Assembly (NCBI GenBank): GCA_001593925.1
Contig: LUCD01000006.1
Span: 1 to 19,732, forward strand
DNA: 19,732 nucleotides
Direction: 5' to 3'
Source of the DNA: Candidatus Bathyarchaeota archaeon B26-1
GTDB taxonomy: Archaea > Thermoproteota > Bathyarchaeia > Bathyarchaeales > B26-1
Shown here: piece after piece, positions 14,132-19,732 of the stretch
Layout: the number at the start of each line of letters is the position of its first letter
How positions within the stretch are numbered: the first letter of the stretch is position 1
Notes under the pieces: model-generated
Database searches by the model: none
What the model was told of the DNA's origin: nothing
What the model saw: only the letters and a program-made list of their open reading frames with translations
Position numbers and translations under genes: made by a program

Positions 14132-15172
14132 ATGTTGGTGGCCTTCTGGTTGAAGAAGGTCGGCTTGGGAGTTATAGGTTTAGGGACTTTCGGCCAGAAC
14201 CACGTGAAGGTCTACGCGGAACACCCTGAGGCCAACCTCATAGCCGTATGCGACGTGAAAGAGAGCCTCGCCAAGTCGACGGCTGAGAAGTATGGGGTTG
14301 AGCATTACGTAGATTACCGCGATATGTTAGAGGATCGGAGGATCGAAGCCGTCTCCGTAGCCACCCCGGACTTCCTACACAAGAAAATAGTTGTAGACGC
14401 GGCTGAGGCCGGTAAACATATCCTCTGCGAGAAGCCCCTCGCAACGAAGGTTGAGGACGCCGAGTCCATGGTGGAGGCGGCTGAGAAGGCCGGGGTCACC
14501 CTTATGGTGGACTTCCATAACCGATGGAATCCTCCATTCGCCTTGGCCAAGAAATCGGCTGAGAGAGGCGAGCTCGGGGAGCCCCTCTACGCCTATCTCA
14601 GGCTTAACGACACCATCTACGTCCCAACCGAGATGCTGAGCTGGGCCGACCGGTCTTCGGTCCTCTGGTTCTTGGGAAGCCACATAACCGACCTGGCGAG
14701 GTGGATACTCGACAGCGAAGCTGAGGAGGTCTACGCGGTCTCGGGCAGAAGGGTTCTGGCGGATATGGGCGTAGAGACCCCGGACTACTACCAGTATACG
14801 ATCCGGTTCAAGAACGGGGCTACGGCTACATTAGAGAACAGCTGGATACTTCCCAAGACTTTGCCAGCGATCGTGGACTTCGCGGCCGAGTTCGTCTTTA
14901 CTCGGGGATGCCTATACATGAACCCAGTCCGGCATGGGGTCCTAGAGAAATTCACGGAGGACTCGTGGAGCTACCCAGATGTCATGGTTGGACCCGTCGA
15001 GGTCCAAGGGAAGCTTATAGGGTTCGCTGAGGAGGCGATCTCACACTTCATTGAGTGTGTAGCGAGGGGGAGAACCCCCATCTCAACCGGGAGGGACGGC
15101 CTAGCTGTCACGAGGATTCTATGCGCGGTTGAGGAGTCAGCCAAAACCGGTAGAGCCGTTAAGGTCACCTGA
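14132..15172 (+). CDS. Gfo/Idh/MocA-family NAD(P)-dependent oxidoreductase
   Basis: This 346-residue dehydrogenase probably acts on a sugar, inositol or related polyol; the substrate cannot be read from the sequence. The Rossmann dinucleotide motif GVIGLGTFGQNH is at about residues 13-24, an acidic residue follows in VCDVKESLA, and the family signature CEKPLATKVEDAE (Lys101-Pro102) is present. The C-terminal alpha/beta domain has HNRWNPPFALAK and GSHITDLARWILD, with the probable catalytic histidine. It starts 1 nt after the transketolase C stop, so it is in the same operon. The start could be ATG 14132, or the in-frame TTG 14150, which gives the usual short N-terminus before KKVGLGVIG. Confidence 0.9.
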   Translation: MLVAFWLKKVGLGVIGLGTFGQNHVKVYAEHPEANLIAVCDVKESLAKSTAEKYGVEHYVDYRDMLEDRRIEAVSVATPDFLHKKIVVDAAEAGKHILCEKPLATKVEDAESMVEAAEKAGVTLMVDFHNRWNPPFALAKKSAERGELGEPLYAYLRLNDTIYVPTEMLSWADRSSVLWFLGSHITDLARWILDSEAEEVYAVSGRRVLADMGVETPDYYQYTIRFKNGATATLENSWILPKTLPAIVDFAAEFVFTRGCLYMNPVRHGVLEKFTEDSWSYPDVMVGPVEVQGKLIGFAEEAISHFIECVARGRTPISTGRDGLAVTRILCAVEESAKTGRAVKVT

Positions 15173-15261
15173 ATGGGGAAGAGGGTTCAGGGCTTAGGCC
15201 GATGTTATAGACTAAGAGGAGACTGTGAACGGCTGGAGAGCGCACCCACACCTGTAGGCTT

Positions 15262-15912
15262 TCAGTCCTTGAGCTCGTATTCCTCCCCAGGCTTAAGTAT
15301 GACGATCTTGATGTCAGGCGAGGTTGATTCGAGGAGCCTCCTGAACTCTTCTGGGTCTGCACCGAAGTAGTGCATCGGGATCACGGCCTTCGGGTTTATC
15401 GCTCTGGCCGCTTCGGCCGCTTCAGGGCTGTCCATCGTGTATGTTCCGCCTATGGGCAGTAGGGCTAGGTCGATGTCTTTGAGTTCCTTCATCTCGGGGA
15501 TGAAGTCCGTGTCTCCAGCGTGGTATATCCGTCTACCCTCAACCGTTATTACGTATCCAACCCCGAACCCTTTTGGATGGAAGGGGGTTCCGGGGGCTCT
15601 GAACCTCTTGTAGTTGTAGGCTGGCACGGCCTCGACCACGATGTTGTCTACGGTTGCCTTCTCACCCGGTTTGATTGGTTTAGCCCCCTCTATCTTGGAT
15701 GCGCACTCCGGAGGCGCGATGATCACTGTTCCCTCTTTCCGAGCCCTTCTGATCTTCGATGCGTCGCAGTGGTCGTAGTGGGAGTGGGAGACGAGTATGA
15801 GGTCCGCCTTCTCCATGTAGTCGCCTTCGTACGGGTCCATGTAGATGACCTTCTCCCCGCTTTTGATCATGAAGCTCGCGTGGCCTAGCCATCTAATTTT
15901 GAGACCCAACAT
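15262..15912 (-). CDS. Metal-dependent hydrolase, UPF0173/UlaG-like metallo-beta-lactamase fold
   Basis: This 216-residue cytosolic protein has a metallo-beta-lactamase fold. It starts with LKIRWLGHASFMIKSG, typical of UPF0173. The metal site is VSHSHYDHCD (HxHxDH), with further ligands in IYHAGDTDFIPEM (Asp) and PMHYFGADPEEF (His). No partner or specific substrate is known for this family, and the neighbours do not help. The ATG at 15912 is chosen; a GTG at 15918 is in frame and nearly as good. A TATA box at 15945-15954 leaves almost no leader. It converges on the oxidoreductase gene, with 89 nt between the stops. Confidence 0.88.
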   Translation of the reverse strand: MLGLKIRWLGHASFMIKSGEKVIYMDPYEGDYMEKADLILVSHSHYDHCDASKIRRARKEGTVIIAPPECASKIEGAKPIKPGEKATVDNIVVEAVPAYNYKRFRAPGTPFHPKGFGVGYVITVEGRRIYHAGDTDFIPEMKELKDIDLALLPIGGTYTMDSPEAAEAARAINPKAVIPMHYFGADPEEFRRLLESTSPDIKIVILKPGEEYELKD

Positions 15913-15944
15913 CCACACCCAATCTTCTTATTGGGGCTAAGGCG

Positions 15945-15954
15945 TTTAATTAAT
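15945..15954 (-). promoter_or_regulatory. Promoter of the UPF0173-type hydrolase
   Basis: ATTAATTAAACGCC on the minus strand contains a good TATA box. Transcription would start near 15924, only about 6-12 nt before the GTG or ATG start codon, so the message is short-leadered or leaderless. Confidence 0.45.
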
Positions 15955-15970
15955 CTTCGCATCGGTCGGC

Positions 15971-15985
15971 AAAGATATATTTTTA
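15971..15985 (+). promoter_or_regulatory. Promoter (TATA box) of the geranylgeranyl reductase gene
   Basis: AAAGATATATTTTTA is a strong TATA box. Transcription about 26 bp downstream would begin near 16003, just before GTG codons at 16011 and 16014. This decides the start of the next gene. Confidence 0.55.
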
Positions 15986-16010
15986 GTTGGTACGTCGTAT
16001 ATGGTGTTGT

Positions 16011-17390
16011 GTGGTGCGTGAAATCTTGCAGAGGTTCGACGTCGTCGTGGTGGGAGCCGGGACAGGTGGATGCACGGTTGCTAGGAGACTCTCCTCCCAA
16101 GGGTTCAACGTCTGCTTGGTGGACTATAAGGATGAAGCCTCCATAGGCGACAAGGTCTGCGGCGACGCCATCGGTAAACATCACTTTGACGATCTAGGTT
16201 TGGAGTATCCCCGTGGAGACGAACTCGAGAGGGTGATCTTGGGAGTCAAAATCTACTCTCCAGACATGGAGACAACCTTCTACATCGCCGGCGAAAAACT
16301 CCACGGCTTCATGATAAACCGTCACATCTTCGGGCAGAGGTTGCTGAGAGAAGCCTTGAACGCGGGGGCAACCCTCCTAGACTCGACGAAGGTCGTTGAA
16401 CCGGTGATAGAGGACGGATACTTGAGAGGCGTCGTGGCTAAGCCTGTGAAGTCGAGTGAGAGCGTGGAGTTGAGAGGAGAAGTTGTGGTGGACGCGAGCG
16501 GGGCCTCAGCCGCCGTCAGGAGTAAGCTCCCACCCGAGATGGGGGTCGAGACCAAGATCAGCCGGGAAGACATGATAGTTGCTTACAGGGAGATACGTGA
16601 AGTTAAGGAGACCCCGCCTGAACCCGACTTCTGTAACATTTACCTCAACCTCGAAGTGGCTCCGGGAGGATACTACTGGATATTCCCTAAGGGCGACATG
16701 AGGGTCAACGTCGGCTTGGGCGTGGTCGCGTCGAGCCTCCGGAACCCGAAGGAACTCCTTTACCGCCATGTCTTCCGGAGGCTTCACAGGGAACTCTTTG
16801 AGGGCTCCTCCCTTGTTCATGGAGGGGGAGGGCTCGTCCCCACTAGGAGGCCCCTCGACTCATTTGTTGGGAACGGTTTCGTCGCTATAGGGGATGCGGC
16901 GTGCCACGTGAACCCGATCCACGGCGGGGGAATAGGGCCCTCCATGGTAGGTGGAACGATAGCGGCGGACGTCATCTCTAAGGTTCTGGAGGTAGGTAAG
17001 CCGAGCCGCGAGGAGCTCTGGCCGATAAACGTCATGTACATGCAGAGGTACGGGGCGAAGCAGGCCGGCCTCGACGTATTCCGCATCTTCCTCCAAGGGT
17101 TAACCGACGACCTTCTGAATTACGGTATGAGGTACAGGCTGGTAAAGGAGGAGGATGTCTTGAGGGCGAGCTTGGGTGAGGAGCTCCATCTAAACATAAC
17201 CGAGGTGACCGGTAGAATATTTAGGGGTATGGGGAGGCTCCCCTTCCTTAATAGGCTTCGTAGGATGGCTAAGCTCCTCAAGGAGGCTAAGGCCATCTGC
17301 CAAGACTACCCAGCTTCGCCAGAGAGCTTCCCCAAATGGAAGGTTAGGGTCCAAGAGGTTTTTGAGAAGGCGAAGGGCCTCGTCGAGTAG
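16011..17390 (+). CDS. Geranylgeranyl reductase family flavoprotein
   Basis: This FAD enzyme of about 459 residues probably saturates the isoprenoid chains of archaeal ether lipids (digeranylgeranylglycerophospholipid reductase type) at the membrane. The FAD-binding DVVVVGAGTGGCTVARRL is at the N-terminus. The family motif KVCGDAIG is at about 48-55, the substrate-tunnel YYWIFPKG at about 221-228, and GDAACHVNPIHGGGIGPSM at about 294-312. The frame also has a TTG at 15987, but that codon lies only two bases past the TATA box and upstream of the expected transcript start. I therefore place the start at GTG 16011 (or 16014). Members acting on quinones or chlorophyll chains share these motifs, so the exact substrate is inference from archaeal context. 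Confidence 0.88.
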   Translation: MVREILQRFDVVVVGAGTGGCTVARRLSSQGFNVCLVDYKDEASIGDKVCGDAIGKHHFDDLGLEYPRGDELERVILGVKIYSPDMETTFYIAGEKLHGFMINRHIFGQRLLREALNAGATLLDSTKVVEPVIEDGYLRGVVAKPVKSSESVELRGEVVVDASGASAAVRSKLPPEMGVETKISREDMIVAYREIREVKETPPEPDFCNIYLNLEVAPGGYYWIFPKGDMRVNVGLGVVASSLRNPKELLYRHVFRRLHRELFEGSSLVHGGGGLVPTRRPLDSFVGNGFVAIGDAACHVNPIHGGGIGPSMVGGTIAADVISKVLEVGKPSREELWPINVMYMQRYGAKQAGLDVFRIFLQGLTDDLLNYGMRYRLVKEEDVLRASLGEELHLNITEVTGRIFRGMGRLPFLNRLRRMAKLLKEAKAICQDYPASPESFPKWKVRVQEVFEKAKGLVE

Positions 17391-17418
17391 TCCCAAACCG
17401 GCTGCGTGGCGTTAAGTC

Positions 17419-18093
17419 ATGGATTTAGCCGCCTTAGTTACTGGTGGAAAAGATTCGGCTCTAGCCCTATACCGGGTCTTGAAGGCCGGTCACAGGGTGA
17501 AGTATTTAGTCACAATTATCCCGAGGAGACCGGACAGCTGGATGTTCCACTACCCAAATATAAGGTTGGCCGGGCTCTTCGCGGAGGCTGTCGGCATACC
17601 TCACGTTAAGGAGGAGACTGAAGGGGTTAAGGAGAGGGAGCTGGAAGACTTGAAGAGAGCCTTGGAGAGCCTAGACGTTGAAGGGGTGGTCTCGGGGGCC
17701 GTTGCGTCGGAGTATCAGAAGAACCGGATAGAGCATGTATGTAGAAGCCTCGGGCTCAGGTCGATTACACCCCTCTGGCATGAAGACCCCGTCAAGATCA
17801 TGGAGGAGCTCATCAGCCTCAACTTTCAAGTTCTCGTTGTCGGAGTCTACGCGTACGGTCTAGACCGGAGTTGGCTTGGGAGAAGAATAGACAGGGAGGC
17901 CATCCGGGAACTCGTCGAGTTGAGTGGAAAACTTGGCATCTCTGTGGTTGGTGAGGGAGGAGAGTACGAGACCCTCGTTCTGGACGCGCCTTACTTCAGA
18001 AAGAAGATCGAGATCGTTGACTCTAAGGTTGTTTGGGATGGTCAGAGCGGGTACTTGGAGGTTGAGAAGGCTGAGCTCATCGATAAGCCGTGA
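17419..18093 (+). CDS. dph6: Diphthine-ammonia ligase (diphthamide synthesis)
   Basis: This ATP-dependent amidase makes the last step of diphthamide on elongation factor 2. The 224-residue protein starts MDLAALVTGGKDSALALY, an N-type ATP pyrophosphatase loop (GGKDS at residues 9-13). The family motifs GAVASEYQKNRIEHVC (93-108), PLWHED (118-123) and GEGGEYETLVLDAP (178-191) are all present. The short length is typical of archaeal members, which lack the C-terminal YjgF/RidA domains of the yeast protein. It lies 28 nt after the reductase gene on the same strand and may share its transcript. Other diphthamide genes are not in the window. Confidence 0.94.
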   Translation: MDLAALVTGGKDSALALYRVLKAGHRVKYLVTIIPRRPDSWMFHYPNIRLAGLFAEAVGIPHVKEETEGVKERELEDLKRALESLDVEGVVSGAVASEYQKNRIEHVCRSLGLRSITPLWHEDPVKIMEELISLNFQVLVVGVYAYGLDRSWLGRRIDREAIRELVELSGKLGISVVGEGGEYETLVLDAPYFRKKIEIVDSKVVWDGQSGYLEVEKAELIDKP

Positions 18094-18114
18094 GAGCGTA
18101 ACCCTACGACGTAA

Positions 18115-18126
18115 CCTTATTTAGTT
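18115..18126 (+). promoter_or_regulatory. Possible promoter of hypE
   Basis: CCTTATTTAGTT is TATA-like. Transcription would start near 18146, leaving a short leader with GGTGGTGAG (18151-18159) as a ribosome site before the GTG at 18171. Confidence 0.4.
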
Positions 18127-18170
18127 CGGGTTGGCCTTCATTACTTCGGCGGTGGTGAGTCAGGCTGACT

Positions 18171-19217
18171 GTGAAAGTTATAACGATGGCTCACGGGGCC
18201 GGCGGCGCTCTGATGCAGAAGCTGATTAAGGAGTATATACTCAAATATCTCGGTGGAAGCGGCGTTGAGGTTCCGCTTGAAGCCCTAGACGACGCGGCTG
18301 TGGTCGACGGGATAGTTCTCAAGTCGGATTCTCACACGGTTAAGCCCCTCTTCTTTCCCGGCGGAGACATAGGGAGGCTAGCTGTAGCCGGAACCGTCAA
18401 CGACATCGCGGTTTTGGGGGCTAAGCCCGTAGCCCTCTCTCTAGGCTTGGTCTTGGAGGAGGGCTTCCCGATCCAAGACTTGGAAAGGATAGTGAGGAGT
18501 ATAAAGGAAACCTGCGAGGAGGCGAGGGTCCACGTTGTAACCGGCGACACGAAGGTTGTGGAGAGAGGCTCCCTAGAAGGTTGCATCATAAATACTTCCG
18601 GCATAGGGGTGCGAAGCGAGGAGCTCGAGAGGAACCTTCAGGTCGTTAAGAGGTATAGACGCCTAAAGGCCCGTTGGATACTCGACTCAAATCTGAGCCC
18701 GGGCGACAAGATCATAGTCTCGGGGGCTATAGGGGATCACGGCTTGGCTGTCCTCTCCTCAAGGGAGGGCTACGGTTTCGGGAGCAGTATAAGGTCGGAT
18801 GTGGCCCCCCTCAACCTAGTGGTGAGCCGCATACTCAGGGTAGGCGGGATCACAGCCATGAAGGACCCGACTAGAGGAGGCCTCTCAAACGCCCTCAACG
18901 AGTGGAGCGAGAAGTCCGGGGTAGGCATCGAAATCTACGAGGAGAAGATACCGGTACACGAGGACGTTAAGGCCGCCTGCGAGATGCTTGGAATAGACCC
19001 CTTAGACGTGGGGAACGAAGGAAAACTTCTCATAGGGGTTGTTCCCGAAAAGGCTGAAGAGGTCTTAGAGGAGCTCAGAAGAACAAAGGAGGGAAAGGAA
19101 GCCCAGATAATAGGGGAAGCAACAAGAGAATTTAAAGAAGTAATCCTTAAAACAGCGATCGGAGGAAGAAGAATAATACCGACCCCCATCGGAGACCCCG
19201 TCCCCAGAATCTGCTAA
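18171..19217 (+). CDS. hypE: Hydrogenase maturation protein HypE
   Basis: HypE dehydrates a carbamoyl group carried on its C-terminal cysteine to the cyanide ligand of the [NiFe]-hydrogenase iron. The 348-residue protein starts VITMAHGAGGALMQ. It has an AIR-synthase/PurM-like ATP fold (LDDAAVVDG near 39-47; GGDIGRLAVAGTVNDIAVLGAKP near 64-86; MKDPTRGGLSNALNE). It ends with the diagnostic PRIC, whose final Cys348 is the thiocarboxamide-bearing residue. This tail separates it from PurM and SelD. The start is GTG 18171; ATG 18186 would remove the first strand. No hydrogenase or other hyp genes are in the window, so it stands alone here. The organism presumably has a [NiFe]-hydrogenase elsewhere. 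Confidence 0.95.
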   Translation: MKVITMAHGAGGALMQKLIKEYILKYLGGSGVEVPLEALDDAAVVDGIVLKSDSHTVKPLFFPGGDIGRLAVAGTVNDIAVLGAKPVALSLGLVLEEGFPIQDLERIVRSIKETCEEARVHVVTGDTKVVERGSLEGCIINTSGIGVRSEELERNLQVVKRYRRLKARWILDSNLSPGDKIIVSGAIGDHGLAVLSSREGYGFGSSIRSDVAPLNLVVSRILRVGGITAMKDPTRGGLSNALNEWSEKSGVGIEIYEEKIPVHEDVKAACEMLGIDPLDVGNEGKLLIGVVPEKAEEVLEELRRTKEGKEAQIIGEATREFKEVILKTAIGGRRIIPTPIGDPVPRIC

Positions 19218-19246
19218 AACAACAACAAAAAGAAAAAATAAAAAAC
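19216..19246 (-). terminator. T-rich tract on the minus strand, possible terminator
   Basis: The plus strand is almost pure A here, so minus-strand transcripts meet a long T-rich run. Archaeal transcription stops at such T tracts. The likely user is any transcript of the endonuclease gene that reads through tRNA-Pro in antisense. On the plus strand the same DNA simply leads into the tRNA promoter. Confidence 0.35.
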
Positions 19247-19252
19247 TTAAAT
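19245..19252 (+). promoter_or_regulatory. Promoter (TATA box) of tRNA-Pro
   Basis: ACTTAAAT within an A-rich stretch is TATA-like. Transcription would start near 19275, about 8 nt before the tRNA, which is a usual short leader. Confidence 0.5.
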
Positions 19253-19282
19253 CTCACCCAAAAATACTTTCTGGCGACGCTT

Positions 19283-19360
19283 GGGGCTGTCGGCTAGCTT
19301 GGTCTAGGCTCCGAGCTTCGGGCGTTCGGGACGGGAGTTCAAATCTCCCCAGCCCCACCA
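19283..19360 (+). tRNA. tRNA-Pro(CGG), no intron
   Basis: This is a complete cloverleaf of 78 nt with encoded CCA (19358-19360). Acceptor GGGGCTG pairs with CAGCCCC with discriminator A. The D stem GGCT/GGCT has two G-T pairs. The anticodon stem is CGAGC/GTTCG with loop TTCGGGC, the variable loop is GGAC, and the T arm is GGGAG-TTCAAAT-CTCCC. The anticodon CGG is at 19319-19321. The GGGGC acceptor and GGAC variable loop suit archaeal proline tRNA. An endonuclease gene on the other strand ends 3 nt beyond its CCA. Confidence 0.94.
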
Positions 19361-19362
19361 TT

Positions 19363-19731
19363 CTATGATAAATGTTTTATTTTCTGTGCTTTTATTGAGA
19401 AATTCAAAATCCCACTTTGCTTGAGCACAGAGTAAGAAATGTACATTCGTCTGTATCCTCTCTTTGTTTCCCATACCGCAACAGAAATTCCTATTTCTTT
19501 GAAGAATTCGAGAATTTTGTCGAATAATTCTGGTATTGCCGATTGCCCGAATTGTATTGCAACGTTATGGTCTATCCATCCGTCTCCGTCTATTGCTCCT
19601 GCAATGTAGGCTGGTGTAAGACTTTCGGGTGGATGCTTATTTAATGCATAGAAAAGTTGTTTGCTACTAACCTTTATCCGTAGACAATTTTTCTCGGTAA
19701 TCAAAGTTGGCTTTATTCCAATAGCCTTCAA
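19363..19731 (-). CDS. LAGLIDADG homing endonuclease, C-terminal part (5' end outside window)
   Basis: The frame is open from the window edge to a TAG at 19365-19363 (about 122 residues visible). It contains one LAGLIDADG motif, PAYIAGAIDGDGWID (about residues 40-54), with two acidic residues for metal binding. An alpha-beta tail follows, including FDKILEFFKEIGISVAVW. The upstream stretch NCLRIKVSSKQLFYALNK looks like the end of a preceding LAGLIDADG domain, so this is probably the second half of a two-motif enzyme whose first half lies beyond the window. The first visible codon is a TTG and need not be the true start. The DNA is about 37% G+C by my count, against clearly GC-rich neighbours, a sign of recent transfer. 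Which site it cuts is unknown. Confidence 0.85.
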   Translation of the reverse strand: MKAIGIKPTLITEKNCLRIKVSSKQLFYALNKHPPESLTPAYIAGAIDGDGWIDHNVAIQFGQSAIPELFDKILEFFKEIGISVAVWETKRGYRRMYISYSVLKQSGILNFSIKAQKIKHLS

Positions 19732-19732
19732 A

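Noticed and set aside
1..19732. CRISPR arrays, insertion sequences or toxin-antitoxin pairs
   Set aside because: I saw no regularly spaced direct repeats, transposase motifs or paired small toxin genes. Apart from the endonuclease at the right edge, the content is core genes.

Overview
The window is chromosomal DNA of a probably thermophilic archaeon. The archaeal signature genes are a group II chaperonin (thermosome), DNA topoisomerase VI subunits A and B, aIF1A, a RIO1-type kinase, Dph6 for diphthamide synthesis, geranylgeranyl reductase for ether lipids, TrmG10, Trm5 and tRNA genes with bulge-helix-bulge (BHB) introns. Promoters look archaeal (TTTAAA/TTTATA-like boxes about 25 bp before the inferred start) and GTG/TTG starts are frequent. 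A TACK-group lineage such as Bathyarchaeia or Caldarchaeales would fit, but that placement is inference. Most of the window is ordinary, tightly packed, GC-rich core genome.

Layout. Bases 1-117 hold the first 39 codons of a thermosome subunit (minus strand). Bases 231-326 (minus) and 499-649 (plus) are two intron-containing tRNA genes: a CAT-anticodon tRNA with one 18-nt intron, and a tRNA-Asn(GTT) with two non-canonical introns of 40 and 35 nt. From 5621 down to 670 runs one minus-strand operon: aIF1A, RIO1 kinase, a double-KH protein (Dim2/Pno1 type), Top6B, Top6A and a 65-residue membrane protein. It joins translation initiation and small-subunit maturation to DNA topology. Divergent from it, 5800-10030 (plus) carries two unrecognised small proteins, a class II-type HMG-CoA reductase (mevalonate/isoprenoid lipids), the THUMP methyltransferase TrmG10 and RNase Z. 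A UroD-like protein of unknown substrate follows. Trm5 (minus) faces it and is divergent from a split transketolase (N and C genes, overlapping), which is followed by a Gfo/Idh/MocA oxidoreductase.

The right part holds a UPF0173-type metallo-beta-lactamase-fold hydrolase (minus), a geranylgeranyl-reductase-family flavoprotein, Dph6 and HypE (hydrogenase maturation), then tRNA-Pro(CGG). Three bases after the tRNA-Pro CCA, base composition falls to about 37% G+C (my count) and the C-terminal part of a LAGLIDADG endonuclease runs off the window. This is the only clear sign of mobile DNA.

How the genes connect: tRNA 3'-end processing (RNase Z), G10 and G37 methylation (TrmG10, Trm5) and intron-rich tRNAs share the window. 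HMG-CoA reductase and geranylgeranyl reductase both belong to archaeal lipid synthesis. Nothing here forms a defence system or CRISPR array. The best candidates for closer study are the doubly interrupted tRNA-Asn, the endonuclease beside tRNA-Pro, the paired palindromes before the 5800 gene, and the unrecognised small proteins.
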